This document shows positions 49,481 through 60,300 of a stretch of DNA of 64,000 nt, piece after piece (the stretch's first letter is position 1; the number at the start of each line of letters is the position of its first letter). Position numbers and translations under genes: made by a program. The DNA comes from Clytia hemisphaerica (lineage: Eukaryota; Cnidaria; Hydrozoa; Leptothecata; Clytiidae). The stretch lies in NCBI GenBank assembly GCA_902728285.1, contig CACVBU010001153.1, positions 1,309,278-1,373,277 on the forward strand. The letters are read 5' to 3'. Under the pieces are notes generated by a model that was not told where the DNA came from, made no database searches, and was given only the letters and a program-made list of their open reading frames with translations.

Positions 49481-51160
49481 ATTTACTTTTACATCTAAGC
49501 TGGATGTTCGACAACCGTAACATGTTTTAGCTGCCCTTTAGAGAGTTAGAGTGTTAGAACCTGGGTGTCTAGAACTTATTTTTTTCTTAGGCTATCTCGA
49601 TTTCTACGACCTTCTATTCCTTTACCATCAAAGTGAAACCTATATATTACTCTTATAATATTTTAGATAATATGTTTATTTTAACGTCATGGCTAACGCA
49701 CAGAAAGATATGTATTTTTCTATACCATCAGCGCTATCAAACGTAAAACTTTGACCTGTTTAATAAGATAGTACAGTAGCAGACAATGACATGGTGTTTA
49801 TTGAAATCTCAATATTTGGTTCTTCATCAAATATATTTGATAGAAGATTTTTTTAAGTGTTAACTTGTCGATATATGATCTAATTGCCAGCTTTCAAAAA
49901 AAGGGGAAGGTGATAAAGGTTTTTGCTAAGTTTTTCCCGACTAAGATTTTATCATATCACTATTTTTCACAGGGAGCAGCAGGATACTAACACATAGCCG
50001 GGTGGTGGTGTCTAATATTGAATCTCAAAAAAGTTAGCACCTAGTACTACATTTGGGGTGGGCTGGGTATATCACTCATTTAAAATTGGTACCTGGTACT
50101 GTATTTGGTATTTGGTGGGTATGGGTAAGATGTATAAAATTGACCAATTCTGGAAAATCAGAAACTGTAAAAAATTCCCGTAAAAATCAAATTTTATTTA
50201 ATGAAAATAAAATTTTTGATTTTCTCATTTTTCTAATGAAAAATTAAATTGTCGCAGAGCTCTCCCATATTTTGGTCAAGAAAAATTGACTGCTAGGTAT
50301 TACAAGGCATTCTTCCAGGGTGATGTAATGATATTTCTCTTGCTAGGGAAATAGGGGTTCCCTCAAAAAAAGTTAGTACTAGGTACTAAAAATGGGGGTG
50401 TTGGTACCTGAGACAAATTTTCCTGAAAATCAGCGTTAGTACACTGCGGCAGCGGCAGTAACCCCTGTTTTTCATCGAAAAATAAAATTTGATGACTGTA
50501 CGCCCACTCCTTAGGAAATCACTTAAGGAAGAGACGACGTGATGAAGGTAAACACGCGTATTATAATATCAAAAACGATTTTCAAGTTTCTTCTCTTTGA
50601 AATCTTTTTATAAGAAAAATACATTCTAGATATTCAGAAAGCTTTAATAAAGTTCTAAGAAAGATGTTTACAGCATCTTAAAGAAACATATTCAATGGTG
50701 AAAATATCTTACCAGCATTACAAGAAAATAATTTATCCAAAAAAAAGATAATAGGGGGTAGTATGGGACCTAAGGTTAAGGTTATCTTTTTGTTCGTATA
50801 ATATCTAGATATGAATTTTAAATAATCGGTTTTAAGGAGATTTTAACTGTTGATGAATTGAGCAAATATGTGCCTAAGAAATTTGAAAAAATAAGATGGT
50901 GTTGAGACATCATGAAACAGTATAGTCTGTTGTATTTAAAGCAATTTTATCGTGTCAAGACAACGTGAATCAAAAAATGGAAGACCACAGAAAGGTTAGA
51001 GTGCCGAGGAGTTGAAGTGTACGAAAGTGATGAATTTTCAGAGTATTTCTTTGGAAAGTTATTTGTTAATTTGAAACTAAATACAGATTTTGTGAGAATT
51101 TCGGTAGACATTCGAATTTAGAACTTATTCATTGGACTCTAAAATCAAAGCCAGGCCGCA
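49481..51160. other. Intergenic; direct-repeat element at about 50025-50410
   Basis: CTCAAAAAAGTTAGCACCTA near 50025 and CTCAAAAAAAGTTAGTACTA near 50363 are direct copies that bracket about 390 bp, with GGTACCTGGTACTGTATTTGG between. No gene is supported. Confidence 0.45.
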
Positions 51161-51475
51161 ATGAAAGCGATAACAAACACCATCTTAACTTGTATTGTTA
51201 TGTATACTATCACGTCGAATATCACACATGCGCAAGACTATTGTGTAGAATACACACAGAAAAGATGCTCGGTGCACAAAGATGTGGACCCATTCACGCA
51301 GTGTGCGCAGAAAGCTTTCAGTGAGTGCCAAAGAGCGCAATCTTTATTGTTCAACCGCTGGGTAGGACATTGTAAAGAAACGAAAATTGTTCAAGTGGAA
51401 CGAAGAGAAAGGATTTGCCACATGACTTGCATCTGGATTAGATACCGAGTTCCTGAACTCAAATGCATCAAGTGA
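51161..51475 (+). CDS. Secreted 8-cysteine protein, copy 1 (unknown family)
   Basis: A single-exon ORF of 104 residues. Residues 1-25 are a signal peptide ending near THAQ. The mature part has eight Cys with spacing x7, x11, x7, x14, x14, x3, x11. Shared with the neighbour at 54008 are YTQ between Cys 1 and 2, (K/H)xF before Cys 4, ERxxCHxxC, and (I/F)W(I/L)(R/K)Y(R/K)VP before the last Cys. I know no family with this pattern; it is not ShK (six Cys). The small size, intronless structure and lineage-restricted look suggest a secreted effector such as an antimicrobial, venom or matrix peptide, but this is speculation. ATG 51161 opens directly on the signal peptide. Confidence 0.8.
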   Translation: MKAITNTILTCIVMYTITSNITHAQDYCVEYTQKRCSVHKDVDPFTQCAQKAFSECQRAQSLLFNRWVGHCKETKIVQVERRERICHMTCIWIRYRVPELKCIK

Positions 51476-51620
51476 TATATACTGAGAAAATTGTGGAATA
51501 TTATTTATTCTAATTGAGAATTATGTCAGAAATTTCACACTTTTTTTTGCTTTCGCAATTTTCCCTGAGTGTAGATTTACTGATCCTACCATAAGGATTA
51601 GTAACTGTCTATCTATCGTT

Positions 51621-51850
51621 CCTGTCTCACCTGTTCCACATTCAAAAGCACAACCTGTCTCACTGACTCAAAGTCATACTCTGTCTCACTGACTCAAAAG
51701 CACACCCTGTCTCACTGACTCAAAAGCACACCCTGTCTCAACGCCTCAAAAGCGCACCCTATCTCACTGGCTCAAAGTCATACCCCACATCTTTGATCCA
51801 AAACCACACCCCATATCAATGGTCCGAAATCACACCCTGTCTCGACCTGA
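51621..51850 (+). repeat. Minisatellite, about 26-bp unit, about nine units
   Basis: The unit CACCCTGTCTCACTGACTCA plus AAAGCA recurs with increasing divergence to the right. It lies 145 bp after the stop of the first 8-Cys gene. Confidence 0.8.
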
Positions 51851-51994
51851 AAACAAAATTCACGAGAGCCAATAAATTTATCGCCTGTTCTTATTTCTTT
51901 GCGTACTTTCTGCTTCACGTAGGTTAAAAATTAAATTCTAAAGCTCACAATTTCACGACAAACCTGCATACTTTTCTTTTGTGCACCCGGTATG

Positions 51995-52345
51995 CTTTCT
52001 TGAGGGGGGGGTTCATGGTTGGCGGAGGAGCGGAATGGGCCCTTTCTTCGGACGGAGTGGCGGAATTCGGCGAAAATTTAGACGGAATTGCGGAAATTTA
52101 GTTCTCTGATGGTAACGGAAAATTAGACAATTTTAGTGTGGAAAAACGGAATTTAGCAAAAAAATTTGCGAAATTTCGGAATTGGCAAAAAATATTCAAA
52201 ATTTGCAGAATTTTTTACACAAATCTTATAAATTTGAAAGGAATTTTCGGTGACGGAATTTCGTTTCATTTTTAGACGGTTTGATGGAAATTGGAGAAAA
52301 AATTGTCGGAATTACTGAATTGGGTACCTCCTGAACCCCCCCCCT
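51995..52345. repeat. G-tract-ended element with GACGGAATT internal repeats
   Basis: TTGAGGGGGGGGTTCA at the left and TGAACCCCCCCCCTTC at the right are inverted. The inside has many CGGAATT or GCGGAA(A)TT motifs within about 300 bp. Confidence 0.6.
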
Positions 52346-52445
52346 TCTTGTTGGTCTGAATTGTTATCGACAAAGGGATTGTAAAATCTACCACAATCAC
52401 AATCAAGAGTATCTTGTAAAACTATTCTTATGCCAGGAGTAATTC

Positions 52446-52695
52446 ACTCTTCTCGAGATGCATAAATTTATTGTTGTCCTCGTTTTCAAATAGATTTCAT
52501 TGCTATGAAATTATACATTTAAACCAATTTAAATTCCCAAAAGGCAAACATTAAATCTAAAACAAAAGTACTTGAAATTCAAAATATCTCATGAGGTGTA
52601 AACAACACAATTGTCATTGTGAATATGTAATTTTATAGCAATAAAATCTGTTTGAAAACTAGGACAACAATAAATTTATGCATCTCGAGAAGAGT
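52446..52695. mobile_element. Foldback MITE, ACTCTTCTCGAGATGC ends
   Basis: ACTCTTCTCGAGATGCATAA at the left and its complement at the right extend over about 70 bp, including ATTTATTGTTGTCCT. About 250 bp in all. Confidence 0.8.
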
Positions 52696-52794
52696 GTATT
52701 CAGCCATCGGCGGCAGACTTTCGAGGGTGACTTACAAAGACTTTGAATTACTACGAAAATTTGAAATTTAAAAGGGGGGCTCTTGTTGATAATG

Positions 52795-53080
52795 TTTTTA
52801 AAAGAAGAAGATTAGAAAAAAAATGTTTTCACGGCGTTCATTTTAAGGCTGAAAATTGACAATTTAGAGATCAATACAGAAAATTTTTGGCCAAATATTA
52901 AGAACAAGTTAAGAACATTTTAAGGCTTTGCAGAGTCTAAAACACCCGAAAACGGACAAAAATACTCGCAAAGTAGTGAAAAGAAGAAAATGTTAAGAAC
53001 TTTTTACGATTTAAACTCTAAAAGTTAAGAACATCAAAAAGCTTAAAAAAAATTGGATGTTCTTATACAAGAGTAAACGT
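52795..53080. mobile_element. ATAAGAACATCC MITE, inverted copy
   Basis: AAGAACAAGTTAAGAACATT and GATGTTCTTATACAAG read as the complement of the 43643 and 58368 copies. Confidence 0.65.
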
Positions 53081-53294
53081 GTAATGACAATGTTTCTCAT
53101 TTAAATATCAGCTGGTACATACAGCGGATTATAAAAAGTATTAACAAACTTCTCTTGCAATAATTTATTATTGCTATGCTGTTCCGTTGTGATAATATAA
53201 CATCAGAAACTATCGAGTTTATGATATTACTGCGGATTTACTGCTATGTTTCGAAAATTTTTTGTAAAACACCAATTGAAAATCGCTGAAGATA

Positions 53295-53579
53295 CAGGGT
53301 GTCCGGAAAAAAGTATCAAGTTCGAACATGATTCTGAGTAGAAGGTTGTTGCATGTGTTTAACAAAATGAAAGAAAATATAATATACCAACAAAATAATT
53401 TTTTCCAACAGTCATTATGAAAAAAAAATTAACTTGACGTTAAAATTTATAGTTATTGAGAATTGTTTTTTGTAAAAGTTACTCATAAAATATGTCTTAT
53501 GACAATTAAGAACTTTCTTTCTATAGAAGTGGGGATATCCAGACGTGGTACGACTCGATACTTTTTTCCGGACAACCTG
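53295..53579. mobile_element. TA-flanked mariner-type MITE
   Basis: CAGGGTGTCCGGAAAAAAGT and the inverted CAGGTTGTCCGGAAAAAAGT, with TA immediately outside each end. 285 bp, no transposase. Confidence 0.85.
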
Positions 53580-54007
53580 TATATGTAGATAAATTTATTT
53601 CAACATTCAAGAGAATATGGCAATAACGAAACCTCAAGGGAATTCTACGTTTTCAATTATCTTTTAACCACTTGTCTCTAAGGAACAGCTTTTAACGCAT
53701 ACTCTCACAGCGTTTTTTACAGCTTATCACTAGATCTATTGTTATACTTATCTATTTGTAAAAAGTTTCTCAGATGTTTTTGCAAAGTATACGATTGGTG
53801 TTGAAATAAATAGGTATGAGTTAGAAAATAATGTGAACTCTATTTTCTAGAGCCACCAATTGAAAATTATTGAAGATATAACGATCAGACACGTTTTAAC
53901 TTCTTCATCGTTAATACTGTTGAATATTTCCAATCGCACCAATCGTGTCTTGTAGAACAAGTGAAGTTTCAGGTGAAAGCGATCAGAATTAAAAAATAAG
54001 CTTCACC

Positions 54008-54490
54008 ATGGACTCAAGGTCAACGAGCATTCAAATGCTGGTAACATATCTTGTCATCCTAGCTGTTTGTTTACAGAGGGTTCAAAGCACTTGTGGTGGT
54101 TATACCCAAGAACAATGCGCAGACTCTTCCACTATGCATCAATTCAAGAGATGTGTTCACAAAGTTTTCCATGCGTGTCTAAAGAGACATCCGTTGAAAC
54201 GTGACCCTCACGGAATGAACGTTGAACGTGACCCTAACGGAATGAACGTGGAACGTGACCCTAACGGAATGAACGCGGAACGTGACCCTCACGGAATGAA
54301 CGTGGAACGTGACCCTCACGGAATGAACGTGGAACGTGACCCTCACGGAATGAACATGGAACGTGACCCTAACAGAACACCTGTTCTTTGCCATACAATT
54401 GTTTACGTGTGGAAGAAGGAACGTTTTTGTCATGTGAAATGCTTTTGGTTAAAATACAAAGTGCCGCACATCCATTGTGAGAAGAAGTAA
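54008..54490 (+). CDS. Secreted 8-cysteine protein, copy 2, with nonapeptide repeats
   Basis: A single-exon ORF of 160 residues. Residues 1-28 are a signal peptide. The eight Cys follow x7, x11, x7, x70, x12, x3, x11, so the three N-terminal and two C-terminal spacings equal those of the 51161 gene, on the same strand 2.5 kb upstream. The difference is the Cys 4 to Cys 5 loop, where six tandem copies of RDPxGMNxE (x = H/N; V/A/M) and a partial seventh occupy residues 65-124. A recent gene duplication followed by minisatellite growth is the simplest reading. Each unit begins with an Arg and the array is preceded by KR, so processing into repeat peptides is conceivable, but no amidation Gly-basic site is present. 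Function unknown. Confidence 0.82.
   Translation: MDSRSTSIQMLVTYLVILAVCLQRVQSTCGGYTQEQCADSSTMHQFKRCVHKVFHACLKRHPLKRDPHGMNVERDPNGMNVERDPNGMNAERDPHGMNVERDPHGMNVERDPHGMNMERDPNRTPVLCHTIVYVWKKERFCHVKCFWLKYKVPHIHCEKK
54200..54379 (+). repeat. In-frame 27-bp coding minisatellite
   Basis: Six full units (CGTGACCCTCACGGAATGAA and CGTGGAA) plus a partial one. The units differ at only a few positions (C/A in the His/Asn codon, GTG/GCG/ATG/GTT near the end), so the expansion is recent. Confidence 0.9.
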
Positions 54491-54580
54491 ACTAGTTGTA
54501 TTTTAATTTTGTATTTATTTAATTCAAGCAATCTTTATTTCAAATTCTAAACTTTTTAAGCAAGTCAAACGAATATATGG

Positions 54581-54787
54581 GATACCGTGAGATGGGGTAA
54601 CTTGCATCAGTGGAGGCTAACATGCATAGCCCTCAAATGAATGACCTGTCTGGTCATTAAAATACAAAGTTAAATCAAAACAAAAATGGTAGAGTAGAGC
54701 TGTGAGCGGAGCTGCGTAGTTGCATTTTAATGACCAGACAGTTCATTCATTTGAGGGCTATGCATGTTTGCCTCATCCCACGGTACC
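54581..54787. mobile_element. Foldback MITE, GGTACCGTGAGATGGGG ends
   Basis: ATACCGTGAGATGGGGTAA at the left and the inverted GCCTCATCCCACGGTACC at the right. ATGCATAGCCCTCAAATGAA and CTGGTCATTAAAATAC recur inverted, giving arms of about 90 bp. Confidence 0.75.
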
Positions 54788-55149
54788 TTTTAATATCTTG
54801 TTGAAACCATTTCATCGTAAATACTATTTCCCCTGAGAGCAGTTTACCATGGCAGTAAAAAAAGTTCTCTAAAGTGCGAAAGTCACAAAACCCTTATTGT
54901 TTTCTTTTTGTATGATTGTCCAGAGGTAAAATTTTTTTTCTTCATTAGCACAAGGTTTTTTCCTTGAAAAGTTTCCGAAATTTGGCACATAGTCTCTCGT
55001 TCTATGGGTCTTAGAACCATCAGAAAAAAACCCACATTCGATTCGAAAAGTTTCTGACCCTCTTGGGCCATTTAATGTTGATTATAGGCAGATTGTAGGT
55101 ATGATGACATCAATTTTCAGTACAAATCCCCACAAACAAAGTTTTTCAA

Positions 55150-55410
55150 AAGTTTTCAAATTACACGTTTTTTTCTTCATAAGAACAAACTATAAGAACA
55201 TAAGGCTTCGCTGGCCAAAATCTTAAGAACAAGCTAAGAACATTTTAAGGCTTTCTGGGCTCTAAAACACTATTTTTCATAGGAAAATGGACAAAAATAC
55301 TCAAAAAATACTGAAAATAAGAACATTTTAAGAACATTTTTAGGCTTGAAACCCAAAAAGCTTGAAAGTTTGAAAAATCTTAGATGTTCTTGTAAAAAAA
55401 CGCGTAATAT
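55150..55410. mobile_element. ATAAGAACATCC MITE, inverted copy
   Basis: CATAAGAACAAACTATAAGA at the left and TTAGATGTTCTTGTAAAA at the right, with internal TAAGAACATTTTAAGG. Confidence 0.7.
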
Positions 55411-55913
55411 CGACTGTTTTTCCGATCATCAACTACAATTATGAAAAGTAGATAACTAAAATAATATGGTCCAAAATTACCCAAAATCTCCCTGTGACGT
55501 CACTAGGATTAAAAGGATGGTCCTTACTTATACGTATTAGATGAAAAATAGTATGGTTACTAGGGTGCTAGGGTGTCCAGCCATCTTTAAGAGTAGAATG
55601 AAGGATTGTGTTGCCGAAACTCGTTTTTTAAAGAAATTCAAAAAATAAAACGTGATCTAGACAAATTTTTTATAAAACGTATTTGAAAGCTTCAAGTCAA
55701 AGTTGTCAACAGCGATTTCATCCCAAGATATCGATACAGGCAAAGCTCCAAACTCAAGACATCAGCACTCTGTAGTGGAAGCCATATTGAAATGAGAAAT
55801 TTCAAAACTTTCTGGCAACCCTTAATCCGTAAAGTTAAAATTAGAGGACTGGATCAGAAATTGAAAGAACTTTCATGGTTAGCAAATGTCCTGTGCCTTA
55901 TGGTCAGTCATAC
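55411..55913. other. Intergenic, nothing recognised
   Basis: AT-rich sequence without ORFs of note. CTAGGGTGCTAGGGTGTCC at 55560 is a small local repeat. Confidence 0.3.
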
Positions 55914-56589
55914 CATAGAGGTATAAAGAAAGACAGGAGATGAATTTGTCGGTAATTGGTCGTTAAAGTCTTTTGATTTCTTTTATGTAATAAATCAAAA
56001 GAAATTCTAGGCTCGCCCGATGAAATACGACTTTTTAGTAGAACTCAAGTTTGCTTTGAACATTCTTACTATAAGCATCGAAGATTTCTAGCTTCTAATA
56101 TACGAGAATAAAATAAAATTTAGCTCCACGAAATAAGTTTGCGTTCAATTTTGTCATCCATTAAATTTTGTTTTGAAAAGAAATTTTCTCCAGCCAGAAA
56201 ATAAAAAGTTCTTTTTAAGCACACACAATTTCAGACCCAATTTGTAGACAAAAAGTCGCTGGAGAATTTTGGAGGAAAGTATTAAGCAATAGAGTTTATC
56301 TTGAAGAAAATGTTGATCGAAAAATCTTGTTATTTGATGAAGGATTGCAAAGTTTACAGGCCCTTTTTTAATCCAAATATTTTCTTACACCAATGTCAGA
56401 AACAATGAATCTCGCCTCATCTTATTTCCAACACTTAAGTTAGCCAATAAGATTTCACCTATCAACAAAAGAGCTCATTGAAAATGCACGATATATGAGA
56501 TTATGAGCATGCATACCTCGTAATTTTTTTAATCGTAGGGCGAGCATGGTTACAATAGCATACTTCTCCTGTTTCTTTATACCTCCATG
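55914..56589. mobile_element. CATAGAGG element, copy 2 (676 bp)
   Basis: Same ends and body as 47746-48422. The flanks are GTCATAC on both sides (7 bp). The similarity of the two copies, almost colinear, implies recent activity of a transposase not present here. Confidence 0.87.
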
Positions 56590-56635
56590 GTCATACTAAG
56601 ATTATTTTGTTTGACTACAGGTCTTCTTCTAGCTT

Positions 56636-56830
56636 TTACAGCCCCAGTGAGAATATTTACCACTAGGGATGAAAACTTTCTATCAAAATCTCAAAGGGGA
56701 TAGAATTTCCATCATTTGTTTCTAAGTCGAAAAACCCAGTATTTTAGAGTGGATGTTTTCCTTTTGAATTTCAAATGGGGATTAAATCAAAGTCGATTTC
56801 CAAGTGGGTGTGAAATTGTAGGATAATTCT
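56636..56830. mobile_element. CACCCCTGTCTCACAG MITE, truncated
   Basis: TACAGCCCCAGTGAGAATAT and CAAAGGGGATAGAATTTC match the inside of the 35417 copy; the right end is lost. Confidence 0.5.
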
Positions 56831-57392
56831 AGCTCGGAAGTACTGAAAAAATGAGGAATTAATCTCAAAACTCTCAAGAGAAATGATTTTACAAATTTTC
56901 TACTTAGGGAATTTTTTTCAATTGAAAAAGTACCCGTTTTTTGGAACCTTAGCAGTTCTATTCTTCATGGACAAACATGCAAAAAAGTATTTTTTCTAAT
57001 TGCATTCAGAGCGGAACTATATGTTGTCACTTAAGAGGAATGCAAACTCAACAAATGCAAATATAATAATTTCTCGCACTTCTGTTATGACAGTATTTTG
57101 ACAGCATAAGAAAGCTCTAGCCTAAACAAGGGGTCAAAAAAGGTCACTTACAATGTTATTTGAAAGGATAAGTACCTACTCAAAACAGTAACAGTGTCAT
57201 TTTTCAAATAAAGATATATATACACATGCACTTCAATTTTTGTGACGTATTTCTAAACTCAGTGTAAAGTGTGATACGTATTTTCCGGCAATAGAATTTT
57301 CTCAACTAAACAAGGATCTACTGCTAAAAGAGATCAGTCGAAAAAGGGATTGGTGTGGTAAAGTGTGATTTCTCTACTGGCAGTTAGCAAAT

Positions 57393-60300
57393 ATGATTTC
57401 ACTTTGCTTTATTGTTGTGCTTTGTTCTCAGCTTGCCGTCGTCTCAACATCAGGTACGTGGTCCAGCCTAAAAGTAGGGTAATGTTTGTTGTCTCATAAT
57501 GTATTTAAAATAGAGAATTACACTTTATTCTAATGTTGTATTTCTTATGCCGTCAATTATTAACTTTGAACAAAACGTTGTGTTGTTTCAAAGATAAGAA
57601 ATGATAGAAAAGCGTCCAGAATCGTTCAAAGACGAAAAAGTTTTCGGTAGAACCAGCCATTATCCACAGCCCACAGATAATCCTTAATCTATTAGTTAGT
57701 TTTTCGTATGTTACTAATGACGTCGCTTAATATCGACTATGACTTATAGAAATTTCTTAAATTCAAACACTAAAGAAAAGTTTCCAAAATTCATAAATTT
57801 GTATTGGATTGAAAACAAATTAAGCAAAATGCATTCTTCTTTAGGGGATTTTGATTTTGGTTCAATTGACACGTCAGACAAGAAAAAGGTCGATGCGAGT
57901 CTTCAAAGTTTCTTCGAGATGCTCAAGAAAGACAACGAGCATAAACAACAACTATGTATGAAAAAATATAGTCCGAAACGTTTCAGATGTTGTGAGGGGC
58001 GAGCGCATTTCATCCCTTCCAGAAGAATTAAATATCTGTGCTGTAGAGGTAAAGCGTATGTACCGACCTCACATTTGTGTTGTGGAATGGAAGTCCAACG
58101 GAAAGTGGTGAGCGGTCATCGAACTGGGATCAAGAAATGCTGTGCGGGTAAAAATGTAAGTTATCCGAAAAGCACTGATGTTATTTTTTACTGCTGTTCA
58201 ACTGGCAAAAAACGTTCATCTAACGTTATGTGGACGTTTTGAACATTAGATAAACGTTGAAAAAACATTTTGTGTCAGCTGGGTAGTAGAGACTTTTGAT
58301 AAAACTGCCAAGAAAAAAACACAAGAGACAAAAATTTCTGAGTCTGCCAGAATTTTTGTACACCGTACACTTTTTTTATAAGAACATCCAAAAATTTTGA
58401 AGCTTTCCAATGTTCTTAACTTTTTGAGTTTTAAGCCTAAAAATGTTCTTAACGTGTTCTTATTTTTGTCATTTTTTGCCATTTTTTGAGTATTTTTGTC
58501 ACTTTTCTTAAGAAATTGGGTGTTTTAGAGTCCATAAAGCCTTAAAATGTTCTTAACTTGTTCTTAATATTTTGTCCATCGAAGCCTCATGTTTTAATAT
58601 AGTTTGTTCTTATAAAAAGAACGTGTACACTTCAGTGACTTCAAAGATTGAAAAAAGCTAACTACTTTTTAGCTGAGTTTTTAACAACGAAGTTACACCT
58701 CTTACCGAACTTTTGTGCTTTTTTTTTTATCAATTTCAGCCATATGAGCCAGGTAAAGAATTATGTTGCAACAAGGAAGTGATAAGCAGTAAGCGATATG
58801 GGTGTTGTCGTAACAAAAAATACGAACGAGCATTTGCGACTTGTTGCTCGGGCAAGATCACGCCCATCCTTTCAATGAAGTAAGTTCTGAAAGGTGGTAA
58901 TAATGACTGAATGCAAACCAGCTTTCACAGTTTTTCGGTCAGGCAAAAATAACGCTTAACTTTTTTTGTGAATACATTTTTAGAACGGCACGGTATAGGC
59001 CAGTACAGGGTGGAGAAAATCAGCTCTTAAAATCAATTTCTAAATTATTAAACATTTGCTTGCTCTGATGAATCATATTTTGACAAATTTATAGCATAGA
59101 GATATCTTTATCTGTAGCAGTGCGCATGCTTATTCAGTCATCATTCTTTCGTCAGCCCAAATGCAGAGATTGGTTGCTGCGGTGACGAAGCGTACGACAT
59201 GAAGGAAAAGATCTGTTGTGCAGGAAAATTGGGTGATTTCGTCGATGATAGCATAGGAGTAGGACAACATCAGCTTCGACAGCCTCAACTTCCTCACATC
59301 TCTGAAAGTGGTCGACAACACACGAGATGTTGCAATAATCAAGCATACGATTCACGAACTAAAATGTGTTGCAATGGTGTAAGTCATACTATTCGCTCAT
59401 TTTTAATCTTTTCATTCATTTTCATTTTTAATCTTTTCATTCATTTTCATTTTTTATAATGTAAAGTTCCAAAATAGGTGCCAAATGTACACCCCCTTCG
59501 CATAGCAGATCCACTGGGAACGCTTCCCACTAGAAAAATTGGCCAAAATATTGTCCGAATTTAAGGGTTTAGGTATATTGATGTTCTATTTTATTCAATT
59601 GCCATAATATGATATCTATAGGAGATTCACAAGTACAGAATTCTAAATATTTCGTATTTCCATTGCTACAGTTGAAAAAAAAAGAAGCCGGTCTCACTGA
59701 GTGCTGTTTTGGGAGGATGATAGACCCTACAAAAGTTATATGTTGTAACTACGGTATTCAAGAGCTTAAATACGGAAAGAACACCGGATGTTGTCGCTTT
59801 GATAATTACCGGAAAGGTTTACAAGATTATTTCGAGATCTATAACACGGAGACACAGATTTGTTGTGGCGGGAAATTGGAGAAGCGGGAGCATGGGGCGA
59901 GCACCAGTTGTTGTATACAGAGATCATACAATGTTGATACACATGTCTGCTGCAAAGAAAAGGCGAGAGCAAGGGTAGGTTCATGTTATTCGATATTTTA
60001 CACGGGTGAGTTTATGTATTCGAGATAAATCGATGGGGACGGCATAAAACAAAGTTGAAATGTAGCCAAAATCCTGTTCCAATGGTATAAAAACCATCGT
60101 CTGTTTAGGTGAGCAAAGGTTATATAGAGCTGTGCATGAACGATTGATTTTGTTTTTGCTTACCATCACCCTTTAATATCCTCCGATACATAAACTCACT
60201 ACTGAAGCACACAAGAAAGTATATTCTCTGCACCCGTAGTTTAAGGGTATTCAATCGAAGAAGGAGAAAGGGTGATGCCCTCCCCTATTTACGGATGGAT

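Noticed and set aside
51621..51850. CRISPR-like array
   Set aside because: Units are contiguous and without unique spacers, and the host is eukaryotic; it is a minisatellite.
54179..54433. Minus-strand ORF with HSVRVTFHV repeats
   Set aside because: It is the antisense reading of the 27-bp minisatellite; the plus strand has a signal peptide and paralogue support.
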